Below are positions 50,589 through 58,739 of a stretch of 64,000 nt of DNA, one piece after another; position 1 is the first letter of the stretch, and each line of letters begins with the position of its first letter. The DNA is taken from NCBI RefSeq assembly GCF_031928785.1, contig NZ_JARQAL010000004.1. One strand, written 5' to 3'. The translations under genes were made by a program, and so were the position numbers. A model generated the notes under the pieces. The model worked only from the letters and a program-made list of their open reading frames with translations, was not told the origin of the DNA and made no database searches. This DNA is from Enterococcus_C asini_A (GTDB lineage Bacteria > Bacillota > Bacilli > Lactobacillales > Enterococcaceae).

Positions 50589-51734
50589 ATGACACAACCG
50601 GCAATTCAGTATCGTTTAATAAAAAAAGAAAAACACACCGGAGCGCGCTTAGGGGAGTTAATCACGCCCCATGGGACATTTCCTACTCCGATGTTTATGC
50701 CCGTGGGCACGTTAGCTACGGTTAAAACCATGTCGCCAGAAGAATTGAAAGAAATGGGCGCTGGAGTTATTTTAAGTAACACTTATCACCTGTGGTTACG
50801 GCCCGGAGAAGATCTGGTGGCAGAAGCAGGTGGCTTGCACAAGTTTATGAACTGGGATCAACCAATCTTAACCGATTCCGGCGGTTTCCAAGTCTTTTCT
50901 TTAGCAGATATGCGCAATATCGAAGAAGAAGGAGTGCACTTTAAGAATCATCTAAATGGTGCGCCATTGTTCTTGTCACCGGAAAAAGCCATTCAAATCC
51001 AAAATAAATTGGGCTCTGATATTATGATGAGTTTTGATGAGTGCCCACCTTTTGATGAAAGCTATGATTATGTGAAAAAATCCGTGGAACGCACCAGTCG
51101 TTGGGCGCATCGAGGCTTAGAAGCTCATGCCAATCCAGATCGCCAAGGTTTGTTTGGGATTATCCAAGGAGCGGGCTTTGAAGATTTACGCAAACAAAGC
51201 GCCAAAGACTTGGTAGCCATGGACTTTCCTGGGTATTCCATTGGGGGCTTATCTGTAGGAGAACCAAAATCTGAAATGAACCGGGTTTTAGAATTTACTA
51301 CACCGTGGATTCCGGAAAACAAACCTCGTTACTTAATGGGCGTGGGGGCTGCGGATTCTTTAATCGATGGCGTGATTCGGGGAGTGGATATGTTTGACTG
51401 TGTGCTGCCTACCCGTATTGCTAGAAACGGTACTTGTATGACTTCTCAAGGCCGGCTTGTGGTGAAAAATGCCAAGTATGCCCACGATTTCCGACCAATT
51501 GATGAAAAATGTGACTGCTACACTTGTAAAAATTACAGCCGCGCTTATATTCGTCATTTGATTAAATGTGACGAGACATTTGGCATTCGGTTGACTTCTT
51601 ATCACAATTTGTATTTCTTATTAAATTTGATGAAACAAGTCCGTCAAGCGATTATGGATGATAATCTTTTAGAGTTCCGCCAAGCCTTCTTTGAAGAATA
51701 TGGCTTTAATAAGGAAAATGCCAAAAGTTTTTAA
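50589..51734 (+). CDS. tgt: Queuine/preQ1 tRNA-guanine transglycosylase
   Basis: The 381-residue protein has the TGT signatures: nucleophile/acid aspartates in ILTDSGGFQVFSL and VDMFDCVLPTRIARNGT, the substrate loop IGGLSVGEPKSEM, and the zinc site CDCYTCKNYSRAYIRHL with a His nearby. It exchanges guanine 34 for preQ1 in tRNAs with GUN anticodons. QueA, also in this window, takes the next step. The order tgt-yajC downstream is common in Firmicutes. Confidence 0.96.
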   Translation: MTQPAIQYRLIKKEKHTGARLGELITPHGTFPTPMFMPVGTLATVKTMSPEELKEMGAGVILSNTYHLWLRPGEDLVAEAGGLHKFMNWDQPILTDSGGFQVFSLADMRNIEEEGVHFKNHLNGAPLFLSPEKAIQIQNKLGSDIMMSFDECPPFDESYDYVKKSVERTSRWAHRGLEAHANPDRQGLFGIIQGAGFEDLRKQSAKDLVAMDFPGYSIGGLSVGEPKSEMNRVLEFTTPWIPENKPRYLMGVGAADSLIDGVIRGVDMFDCVLPTRIARNGTCMTSQGRLVVKNAKYAHDFRPIDEKCDCYTCKNYSRAYIRHLIKCDETFGIRLTSYHNLYFLLNLMKQVRQAIMDDNLLEFRQAFFEEYGFNKENAKSF

Positions 51735-51843
51735 TCTTAAGGAAAAACCGTAGTGAAAAGCGCTTAAGTTTGTTATAGTATATTTTGTACGTCCTTTGAA
51801 GGTTTTCAAAGACTGAATTAAAAAAATCGAGGTGAACATATCT

Positions 51844-52212
51844 ATGGGATCTATGGGAACATTGATACTGCCAATTATTGTCTTAGCGGCGATGTGGTTT
51901 TTCATGTCTCGCTCCACTAAGAAACAACAACAAGAACGCCAAAACACATTAAACGCCATGAAAGCTGGGGACAATGTGGTAACCATTGGTGGCTTACACG
52001 GTGTCTTGTCTGAGGTCAACGACAAAACAGTGGTGATTGACTGTGAAGGAATTTTCTTGGAGTATGACAAAGCGGCTATTAAATCCGTAACACCAGGTAC
52101 TGCAGTTTATAATGACGATACAGTAACTGAAGTGGAAGAAACACCAGTCGAAAAAGTTGTCGAACCAACTGAACCGGTTGAAACACCAGACACAACTGAA
52201 AACAAAGACTAA
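51844..52212 (+). CDS. yajC: Preprotein translocase subunit YajC
   Basis: The 122-residue protein starts at ATG 51844, 9 nt after GAGGTG; GTG 51832 lies within that site. One N-terminal helix (LILPIIVLAAMWFFM) is followed by RSTKKQQQERQ and the YajC domain (MKAGDNVVTIGGLHGVLSEVNDKTVVID). The C-terminus is a Glu/Pro/Thr-rich tail. YajC is an accessory subunit of the SecDF-YajC complex. It follows tgt, as in many Firmicutes. Confidence 0.93.
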   Translation: MGSMGTLILPIIVLAAMWFFMSRSTKKQQQERQNTLNAMKAGDNVVTIGGLHGVLSEVNDKTVVIDCEGIFLEYDKAAIKSVTPGTAVYNDDTVTEVEETPVEKVVEPTEPVETPDTTENKD

Positions 52213-52235
52213 TCCTGCAGCTTTGCAGGATTTTT
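52213..52235 (+). terminator. Terminator after yajC
   Basis: TCCTGCA and TGCAGGA form a 7-bp stem with a 4-nt loop followed by TTTTTC. Confidence 0.8.
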
Positions 52236-52280
52236 CTTTACCTAGACACTGATCAATTTTGCTTAGAAAAAGGAGTGTCA

Positions 52281-52553
52281 ATGATGAAATGGTGGGAAAA
52301 ATGGTATTACGGCAAACCGCTCAATGAAAAATTGCAGGAGTTTCACCAACAAGGCTATGAACAAATCACCAAAAGAGAACTGTGGGAGTATTGTCAGTGG
52401 TTGTGGCCTAAGAAAAAGGTGACAAAAAAGGCAGAAAAGCGACGTCTCTTACGCATTGTTGCGGTTTATGATTTTTTTGACTATCAACAAATTCAGATTC
52501 GGACTCATCAAGAAGAGTTAAGTGAGTTGGAAGATTTCTCTGACTTGTTTTAA
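52281..52553 (+). CDS. ComN-like post-transcriptional regulator family protein
   Basis: The product has about 90 residues. ATG 52281 or 52284 follows AGGAG; GTG 52275 overlaps it. The pattern LNEKLQEFHQQGYEQITKRELWEYC followed by a basic stretch (PKKKVTKKAEKRR) and YDFFDYQQIQIR resembles the Post-transcriptional regulator family of Bacillus ComN, which also lies close to yajC. ComN affects comE mRNA in Bacillus; its role here is unknown. The N-terminus is strikingly rich in Trp. Confidence 0.65.
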   Translation: MMKWWEKWYYGKPLNEKLQEFHQQGYEQITKRELWEYCQWLWPKKKVTKKAEKRRLLRIVAVYDFFDYQQIQIRTHQEELSELEDFSDLF

Positions 52554-52597
52554 TTGAGAAGTACTTCACATTTTATTTGCTCTTGAAAAAAACTTTA

Positions 52598-52645
52598 AAA
52601 AAAGTCTTTCTACTTTTGGAAATGGTGGAAAGGCTTTCTTTGTTT
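52598..52645 (+). terminator. Terminator before the adhE control region
   Basis: AAAGTCTTTC (52601-52610) pairs with GAAAGGCTTT (52628-52637) with one wobble, followed by CTTTGTTTT. Confidence 0.6.
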
Positions 52646-52703
52646 TGGCTGTAAGCTTTATCTCTATTAGCTTTTCTGCACGAAAAAAATTTCTTCAAAA
52701 AAA

Positions 52704-52721
52704 CTGTGAAAAAAATCACAA
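52704..52721 (+). promoter_or_regulatory. Rex operator upstream of the adhE promoter
   Basis: CTGTGAAAAAAATCACAA fits the Rex box TTGTGAN6TCACAA with one mismatch at the outer base. It ends 6 bp before the -35 box. Rex senses NADH/NAD and typically represses adhE when NADH is low. Confidence 0.8.
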
Positions 52722-52727
52722 AAACTA

Positions 52728-52756
52728 TTTACAAGCTTCTGACTTTCGTGTATCAT
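52728..52756 (+). promoter_or_regulatory. adhE promoter
   Basis: TTTACA at 52728-52733 and TATCAT at 52751-52756 are 17 bp apart. It is bracketed by two Rex-type sites. Confidence 0.8.
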
Positions 52757-52761
52757 TCTGT

Positions 52762-52779
52762 ATGTGAAATGATTAACAA
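52762..52779 (+). promoter_or_regulatory. Second Rex-like operator downstream of the adhE -10
   Basis: ATGTGAAATGATTAACAA matches TTGTGAN6TCACAA except at two positions. It covers the likely transcription start. The two site centres are 58 bp apart. Confidence 0.6.
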
Positions 52780-52810
52780 ACAAAATGATCCGCAATATAG
52801 GAGGATGACA

Positions 52811-55417
52811 ATGGCTAAGACATTGGAAAAAGAAGTAGAAATCATCGACGTTGATACGGTAATCGACGACTTAGCAGCAAAAGCGAATGTAGCTGCAAAA
52901 CAAATGGAAAACTTTACGCAAGAACAAGTGGACCATATCGTACACGAAATGGCAATGGCAGCCTTAGACAAACACATGCCTTTAGCAAAAATGGCCGTAG
53001 AAGAAACTGGCCGGGGGATTGTGGAAGACAAAGCCATCAAAAACATGTACGCTTCTGAATACATCTGGAACTCCATTAAACATGATAAAACAATCGGCGT
53101 TATCGGCGAAGACAAACAAAAAGGCTTGATCGAAGTCGCAGGACCAGTTGGGGTGGTTGCTGCGGTAGTACCAACAACGAACCCAACTTCAACAACCATC
53201 TTTAAAGCAATGATTTCATTGAAGACTGCAAACTCTGTAATCTTCTCCTTCCACCCATCTGCACAAGCTTGTTCTGTGGAAGCTGCGAAAATTGTTCGGG
53301 ATGCAGCGATTGCCGCTGGTGCTCCTGAAAACTGTATTCAATGGATTGAAAAAGAAAACTCTTCTATTGAAGCAACCCAAAAATTAATGAACCACCCAGG
53401 TGTAGCAATCGTCTTGGCAACTGGTGGTCCTGGCATGGTGAAATCAGCATACTCTACAGGGAAACCTGCATTAGGGGTTGGGGCTGGTAACGTACCTGCT
53501 TACATCGAAAAAACTGCGAAAATCAAACGAGCAGTTAACGATGTGATCGTTTCTAAAACTTTCGATAACGGGATGATCTGTGCTTCTGAACAAGGGGTTA
53601 TCGTGGACAAAGAAATCTACGACGAAGTGAAAGCTGAATTTGAAGCTCATCAATGTTACGTAGTGAAGAAAAACGAATTGTCTAAATTAGAAGACGCAGT
53701 GATGAACGAAGGCAAATATGCCGTGAACGCAAAAATCGTTGGTCATTCTGCTATGGATATTGCAAAACTTGCAGGCATCAAAGTTCCTGAAGGTACGAAG
53801 ATGTTAATTGCTGAACTAGACGGCGTGGGCGCAGACTTCCCATTATCTCGGGAAAAATTATCCCCAGTCTTGGCAATGATGAAATCAAACAGCCATGAAG
53901 AAGGCTTTGCCTTGGCATTGGGTATGTTGGAACTTGGCGGTTTAGGCCATACAGCAGTAATCCACACAGAAGATGAAGACTTGCAATTACAATACGGCTT
54001 GAAAATGAAAGCTTGCCGGATCTTGGTAAATTCACCATCTGCGGAAGGCGGAATCGGAAACATCTACAACGAAATGATTCCTTCCTTAACATTGGGCTGT
54101 GGTTCATACGGTCACAACTCTGTATCTAAGAACGTATCGGCGATCAATTTGATCAACGTTAAGACTATCGCGAAACGGAGAAACAATATGCAATGGTTTA
54201 AATTACCTTCTAAGATTTACTTTGAAAAGAACTCCTTGTTGTACTTGGAAAAAATGGAAAACGTAGAACGAGTAATGATCGTCTGCGACCCAGGTATGGT
54301 GCAATTTGGTTATGCGGACACAGTACGGGAAGTCTTGCAACGTCGTAAAAACGATGTGAAAATCGAAATCTTCTCTGATGTAGAACCAAACCCATCTACA
54401 AACACAGTTTACGCTGGTACGAAAGTCATGGTTGACTTCCAACCTGACACAATCATCGCATTAGGTGGCGGTTCTGCAATGGATGCGGCCAAAGGCATGT
54501 GGATGTTCTATGAGCACCCAGATACTTCCTTCTTCGGCGCAAAACAAAAATTCTTGGATATCCGCAAGCGGACTTACAAGATTGACAAAGCAGTGAAAAC
54601 ACAGTTCGTATGTATCCCAACTACTTCTGGTACTGGTTCTGAAGTAACACCATTTGCGGTAATCACCGACAGCGACACTCACGTGAAATACCCATTGGCT
54701 GACTACGCATTGACACCAGACGTAGCGATTGTCGATCCTCAATTCGTATTATCTGTACCAGCTAGTGTAACAGCTGATACTGGGATGGACGTTTTGACTC
54801 ACGCCATTGAATCTTACGTATCTGTAATGGCTTCTGACTACACTCGTGGTTTGAGCTTGCAAGCAATCAAATTAGTCTTTGACTACTTGGAAAAATCCGT
54901 AGCAGTGGGCGACCCTGAATCACGGGAAAAAATGCACAATGCGTCTACTATGGCAGGTATGGCCTTTGCCAATGCCTTCTTGGGAATTTCCCACTCCATC
55001 GCACACAAAATCGGTGGGGAATACGGAATCCCTCATGGCCGGACCAATGCGATTCTTTTGCCACACGTAATCCGTTACAATGCAAAAGACCCTCAAAAAC
55101 ATGCAATGTTCCCTAAATATGACTACTTCCGGGCTGACACAGACTACGCTGATATCGCGAAGTTCTTAGGTCTAAAAGGTGAAACTACTGCAGAATTAGT
55201 AGAAGCTTTGGCAACTGCTGTTTATGAATTAGGTCATAAGGTCGGTATCGAAATGAACTTGAAAGCTCAAGGTGTAACCAAACAAGTATTGGATACAACA
55301 GTAGATCGCATGGCTGAATTGGCTTATGAAGACCAATGTACAACTGCTAATCCGAAAGAACCTTTAATCTCTGAATTAAAAGGCATCATCATCGACTCTT
55401 ATAACGCAAAAGCGTAA
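52811..55417 (+). CDS. adhE: Bifunctional acetaldehyde-CoA/alcohol dehydrogenase
   Basis: The 868-residue protein starts at ATG 52811 behind AGGAGGATGACA; the long in-frame extension upstream runs through the promoter and is rejected. Residues 1-440 are the CoA-acylating aldehyde dehydrogenase, with GPVGVVAAVVPTTNPTST and the catalytic Cys in FDNGMICASEQG. A linker (about 450) leads to the iron-dependent alcohol dehydrogenase with IIALGGGSAMDAAKGMW and metal ligands in DVLTHAIESY, GISHSIAHKIGG and YGIPHGRTNA. It reduces acetyl-CoA to ethanol, regenerating NAD. Two Rex boxes at the promoter fit redox control. Codon use looks more biased than in neighbours, as expected for high expression. Confidence 0.96.
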   Translation: MAKTLEKEVEIIDVDTVIDDLAAKANVAAKQMENFTQEQVDHIVHEMAMAALDKHMPLAKMAVEETGRGIVEDKAIKNMYASEYIWNSIKHDKTIGVIGEDKQKGLIEVAGPVGVVAAVVPTTNPTSTTIFKAMISLKTANSVIFSFHPSAQACSVEAAKIVRDAAIAAGAPENCIQWIEKENSSIEATQKLMNHPGVAIVLATGGPGMVKSAYSTGKPALGVGAGNVPAYIEKTAKIKRAVNDVIVSKTFDNGMICASEQGVIVDKEIYDEVKAEFEAHQCYVVKKNELSKLEDAVMNEGKYAVNAKIVGHSAMDIAKLAGIKVPEGTKMLIAELDGVGADFPLSREKLSPVLAMMKSNSHEEGFALALGMLELGGLGHTAVIHTEDEDLQLQYGLKMKACRILVNSPSAEGGIGNIYNEMIPSLTLGCGSYGHNSVSKNVSAINLINVKTIAKRRNNMQWFKLPSKIYFEKNSLLYLEKMENVERVMIVCDPGMVQFGYADTVREVLQRRKNDVKIEIFSDVEPNPSTNTVYAGTKVMVDFQPDTIIALGGGSAMDAAKGMWMFYEHPDTSFFGAKQKFLDIRKRTYKIDKAVKTQFVCIPTTSGTGSEVTPFAVITDSDTHVKYPLADYALTPDVAIVDPQFVLSVPASVTADTGMDVLTHAIESYVSVMASDYTRGLSLQAIKLVFDYLEKSVAVGDPESREKMHNASTMAGMAFANAFLGISHSIAHKIGGEYGIPHGRTNAILLPHVIRYNAKDPQKHAMFPKYDYFRADTDYADIAKFLGLKGETTAELVEALATAVYELGHKVGIEMNLKAQGVTKQVLDTTVDRMAELAYEDQCTTANPKEPLISELKGIIIDSYNAKA

Positions 55418-55447
55418 GTCTCGGTAACACTTATAAGCACCCAGTAA

Positions 55448-55491
55448 AACCCCCGCTCACTGCTTCTTAGCAGCTGTGAGCGGGGGTTTTT
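55448..55491 (+). terminator. Terminator after adhE
   Basis: AACCCCCGCTCAC pairs perfectly with GTGAGCGGGGGTT, followed by TTT. It is one of the strongest hairpins in the window. Confidence 0.92.
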
Positions 55492-55606
55492 GGTTTGGCA
55501 TACTGATGTTAGAATCCGGCTTTCATTTGTTTCGCAAAATGCCCTATATATAGTATAAGTAAGGACTGCTTATGATAAGATAGAACTAGTATAAGGAGGC
55601 GCTATC

Positions 55607-56095
55607 ATGGCACAATTAACAGAGACGATTCAGGTTTTGAGTAATTCTCAAGCCTTATTAAAAGAATTTGCCCGACAAATGGAGCAAGATGGAAAGTATG
55701 GCAAGGAAGAATATCAAGAAAAGGTCAATGATCTTCGGGATTATGCCAATGGTTTAGCCATTGTGACCTATTTAGTCCCAGCAAAACTTCCAGAAGTGTC
55801 TGGGGAAGTAAGTTTGATGCAGCTGCTACGAGATCAAGTGGGGCAAATTGGCAATGTGATTCAAGAATTGCAGTCCGATTCCGGGATAGAAGAAGCAGAG
55901 GTCAGTTTTGACTTAAAGGAAAGTGACCTGCGCCGAATGATTTCTAGTCTTAAAGGCATGATTGAAATGAACAATCTTCTGCGTTTGGAAGAAGAAGTGC
56001 AGTTGGTTTTGAAAGCTCCTGAAGACAATGAAAAACTAGTCCGTGAAAAGACTGAGAAAAAAGGTTTTTTCCAGAAATTATTTGGGCGTGACTAA
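55607..56095 (+). CDS. Unknown helical protein with amphipathic C-terminus (162 aa)
   Basis: It starts at ATG 55607 behind AAGGAGGCGCTATC. The protein is mostly alpha-helical and acidic (SNSQALLKEFARQMEQDGKYG, LKESDLRRMISSLKGMIEMN), with no signal or membrane segment. The end KKGFFQKLFGRD is a basic amphipathic motif like the membrane-targeting tails of some peripheral proteins. I do not recognise a family. It precedes a GNAT gene by 11 nt, so the two are probably co-expressed. Confidence 0.7.
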   Translation: MAQLTETIQVLSNSQALLKEFARQMEQDGKYGKEEYQEKVNDLRDYANGLAIVTYLVPAKLPEVSGEVSLMQLLRDQVGQIGNVIQELQSDSGIEEAEVSFDLKESDLRRMISSLKGMIEMNNLLRLEEEVQLVLKAPEDNEKLVREKTEKKGFFQKLFGRD

Positions 56096-56106
56096 CGGAG
56101 GCAAAC

Positions 56107-56616
56107 ATGAAGCAGTTGAAATTACAAGCTTATCAGGAAGAACCGGAGCTGCTTTTGTGGATTGGGGACTTTTTTAGTTTTCATGAAGCGTTGATTCTTT
56201 CGGAGCAAAAAGAGCCTTCACCGGCGTATGTAGCGGAGGCTAAAGAAATTTTGGAAAAATGGCAAGAAGAAAAAAGTTGTCTCTTTATGTTGTATCAAGG
56301 GAACACTCCAGTGGGTTTTGTACGCTTGGTGTTTCGTGGTCCACAAGTACCTTGGCTAGAAGAGCTGTATATTGCACCGGATTTTCGTCGTCAAGGGTTG
56401 GGCACACAAGCCATATATTTAGTGGAAGACTGGTTGAAAAAAGAAAGTTCTGCTGAGGCTTTGTGCCTCGATGTGGTACCTCGAAATCGGGAAGCTTTGT
56501 ATTTGTACCACAAATTAGGTTTTGTGGATTTGAGTTTGGTAACGTTGCGCAAAGAGTTTGGTACAAGTTGCCGTAACACTCCGGTGGAACTATTGGGCAA
56601 AACCTTTCATATGTAA
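56107..56616 (+). CDS. GNAT-family N-acetyltransferase
   Basis: The 169-residue protein has the acetyl-CoA-binding region LEELYIAPDFRRQGLGTQAIYLVEDWL (motif A, RRQGLG) and the closing ALCLDVVPRNREALYLYHKLGFVDLS typical of GNAT enzymes. The substrate is unknown. The gene follows the helical protein and is trailed, 15 nt after its stop, by one copy of the structured repeat found also after the deoxynucleoside kinase gene. Confidence 0.88.
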   Translation: MKQLKLQAYQEEPELLLWIGDFFSFHEALILSEQKEPSPAYVAEAKEILEKWQEEKSCLFMLYQGNTPVGFVRLVFRGPQVPWLEELYIAPDFRRQGLGTQAIYLVEDWLKKESSAEALCLDVVPRNREALYLYHKLGFVDLSLVTLRKEFGTSCRNTPVELLGKTFHM

Positions 56617-56631
56617 AAAAACAGGCAAATA

Positions 56632-56730
56632 GCCGTGTCACCGTCCTCCGAACTGAACAATACCAAACGTGAGCCACGAGCAAAAGACAAGCAACTCCCA
56701 TTAAAAATCATGGGAAGTTGCTTGTCTTTT
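56632..56730 (+). repeat. Structured 3'-flanking element, copy A, ending in a terminator hairpin
   Basis: About 50 nt of conserved sequence (including GAACAATACCAAACGTGAG) leads into a hairpin: a 19-nt arm at 56682-56700, a 10-nt loop TTAAAAATCA, and a 20-nt arm at 56711-56730 with one bulged base. It matches copy B at 63820-63920 in the lead sequence and loop, but the stem sequences differ while staying complementary. Copy A also contains TCCTCC, complementary to a Shine-Dalgarno sequence. The rest of the gap 56617-56962 holds only the inverted repeat at 56749. Confidence 0.75.
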
Positions 56731-56748
56731 CATCGTTAAAAATTTCAA

Positions 56749-56787
56749 ACACTGACTAACCTTGATTTCATCAAGCTAAGTCAGTGT
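56749..56787. repeat. Interrupted palindrome downstream of copy A
   Basis: ACACTGACT pairs with AGTCAGTGT and CTTGAT with ATCAAG, separated by a 3-nt mismatch and a 3-nt loop. The plus side continues into AATTCACTTTTTC, so it may be a second terminator for the region or a terminator for the ECF gene read from the other side. Confidence 0.5.
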
Positions 56788-56962
56788 AATTCACTTTTTC
56801 TCTTTAAACGTATGGTACTGCTCGTTCTCTGGACTAAGACACAACGATTGTCGCAAATATTTTTTTATTATCTATTTCCTTGAGGAGTGTAGTAGCATTT
56901 CGCTATTTATCACTTTGAAATGATTTATGTCACACCTTGGATTGCCTGTTTTTTTGATTCAA

Positions 56963-57520
56963 TCATGTCCGTTTGTAATCAGCGGGGGCTTTGTTTAATA
57001 ACTTCAATAGGGTGAAAACCAACAGTAGGCTGACTAATTTGTCGGCGTAATCGGTGATGATTTGCACCAAAAAGACGCTGAGGGTTTGATTTACCCCAAA
57101 GCCGTATAGAAACTGAACGATAATACTGGAACCAGAGGAGGTGATGCCTCCAAAGAGCGAGATGGTGATGAAAGAAGCCACAATAGTTCCCGGTAGTGTA
57201 ATTAAAAAAGCTTTAAAAGGAAGTGACCAGCCGATTTTCTTTTGGTAGAGCAAAAGGCCGGCTACACCTCCTATACAAAGTTGAACAGGGGCGTAGTAAA
57301 GAGAAAATAAATCAGCAGTGACCCCCGTGATCAAAGCGCTCAACAGTCCGACGATGATTCCAGCTACAGGCCCAAATAACGTGGCAGCTAATAGCGTACC
57401 AATGGTGTCTAAGTAAATGGGCAGGCGCAATAATAAGGCCAGATTTCCCATGACAATGTTTAAGACTAAGGCCATAGCCATAAAAGTCAGTTGTCGTGTT
57501 TGTAGTTTCATTTTAGTCAT
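56963..57520 (-). CDS. ECF transporter S component, probably for nucleosides or nucleobases
   Basis: The 185-residue protein has five or six transmembrane helices with the Ala/Gly-rich S-component pattern (MAMALVLNIVMGNLALLLRLPIYLDTIGTLLAA, FGPVAGIIVGLLSALITGV). Its start ATG 57520 overlaps the stop of the nucleoside hydrolase gene (ATGA). S components bind the substrate and use a shared EcfAAT energising module, which is not encoded here. The tight coupling to a nucleoside hydrolase suggests a nucleoside or related substrate; this is inference. Confidence 0.78.
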   Translation of the reverse strand: MTKMKLQTRQLTFMAMALVLNIVMGNLALLLRLPIYLDTIGTLLAATLFGPVAGIIVGLLSALITGVTADLFSLYYAPVQLCIGGVAGLLLYQKKIGWSLPFKAFLITLPGTIVASFITISLFGGITSSGSSIIVQFLYGFGVNQTLSVFLVQIITDYADKLVSLLLVFTLLKLLNKAPADYKRT

Positions 57521-58491
57521 CCTAATCTTAAATTTTGTAGGTCAGAAGCGATAGTGGCTTCTGGTGCATTTAAGATGACGGTCAAAAACAGTTCAAAAAA
57601 TTTCCGTGAATCCACGGTGTCTAAAATCTTCGCATTGGCTTTTTTTTGCCAAAAATCATAGCGATCCACTAGGGTTTGGCCGATGCTGATGCCTTCAGTT
57701 TCCACCGCTACATAGCTTTCAAAGCCTTGACATAGCCCAGGATCAATATAATAGGCCACCGCCAAAGGATCGTTAATCACACAGCCCAAGATATGCTCGT
57801 ATTGCCAATGAAAATCAAAGTAAAAGCGGGTGATTTTCTGTAAATAGGCAAAACACTCAGGGTTCATCCGTTTGGTGTATTCCAAGATGTTTGGCGTGAA
57901 GACGATTTTGCGAGTGACATCAAGGCCGACCATTTCGATTTGACAGGGCAATGTTTGGTAAACCAAGGCCGCTGCGTCGGGATCACACCAGTAGTTAAAT
58001 TCAGCTACCGGCGAACAGTTGCCATGGCTTTTGTAAGTACCGCCCATGGTGACAAAACGGGTTATGTTTTGCCCCCACCTGCTGTCTTTTGTTAAGGCCA
58101 AGGCGATGTTGGTCAATGGCCCTAATGCGATTACCCCGGTGTCTTTGGCAGTGGCAAAATACTCCTGTAAAAACTCAGAAGCTGTCTGAGATTGAGGGGA
58201 GACAGTAGAACGTCTTGCAATCCCCGATTCGCCTAAGCCGTCTTCTCCGTGGGTATCTTGGGCGGAGACAAAGGGCTTTTTCAATGGCTGGCTGGCACCG
58301 ACGTAAACGGGAACATCTAAACGATTACAGCGTTCCAAAACTTTAAAAGCATTGTCTACCCCAAGATGTACAGGGACATTGCCTGCCACTACGGTGATGG
58401 CGACGACTTCTAGTTCTGGTGAGCGCAAAGCGTACTCCAAAGCCAGCACATCATCAATTCCCGGATCGCAATCAATGATTACTTTTTGCAT
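57517..58491 (-). CDS. Inosine/uridine-preferring nucleoside hydrolase
   Basis: The 324-residue protein begins KVIIDCDPGIDDVLALEYAL, which contains the calcium-binding DxDxxxDD cluster of IunH enzymes. It also has GLGESG, VIALGPLTNIALAL, EFNYWCDPDAAALVY and CVINDPLAVAYYIDP, the last with the conserved Asp of the C-terminal motif. It splits ribonucleosides into base and ribose. It starts behind AAGGAGGTTAGAAAAA and is coupled to the ECF S component. Confidence 0.92.
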   Translation of the reverse strand: MQKVIIDCDPGIDDVLALEYALRSPELEVVAITVVAGNVPVHLGVDNAFKVLERCNRLDVPVYVGASQPLKKPFVSAQDTHGEDGLGESGIARRSTVSPQSQTASEFLQEYFATAKDTGVIALGPLTNIALALTKDSRWGQNITRFVTMGGTYKSHGNCSPVAEFNYWCDPDAAALVYQTLPCQIEMVGLDVTRKIVFTPNILEYTKRMNPECFAYLQKITRFYFDFHWQYEHILGCVINDPLAVAYYIDPGLCQGFESYVAVETEGISIGQTLVDRYDFWQKKANAKILDTVDSRKFFELFLTVILNAPEATIASDLQNLRLG

Positions 58492-58617
58492 TTTTTCTAA
58501 CCTCCTTTTTAGAGATACTTAGTTTTTTATTCTGGGAAGTTTCCGAACCAGTCCGAGTTGCCTCGATTTTAAATGCACGACCTTATCATAACGAAAAAAC
58601 AGGGGAAAAGAAAGGAC

Positions 58618-58670
58618 AAAAAAGCCCCAGCCGACCTTCAAGAATGACTTGAGAAGCGGTTGGAGCTTTT
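58618..58670 (-). terminator. Terminator of the mevalonate operon
   Basis: On the minus strand the arm around AAAAGCTCCAACCGCTTC pairs with GGTCGGCTGGGGCTTTTT with small bulges, then TTGTCC. It lies 70 nt after the stop of the isomerase gene. The remaining spacer to the nucleoside hydrolase gene holds no other clear signal. Confidence 0.7.
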
Positions 58671-58739
58671 GGTTTATGAGCTAGTTTATGATAAACAATG
58701 GCAATCTAGCGTCGAGGACACCGGAATTTCAACAATTAT

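Noticed and set aside
51720..51790. cre site before yajC (TGAAAAGCGCTTAA)
   Set aside because: The central CG is displaced by one base relative to the consensus and the 3' half does not fit.
52706..52810. N-terminal extension of AdhE
   Set aside because: The in-frame ATG at 52706 lies inside the Rex box and upstream of the promoter -35; the strong ribosome site is before 52811.
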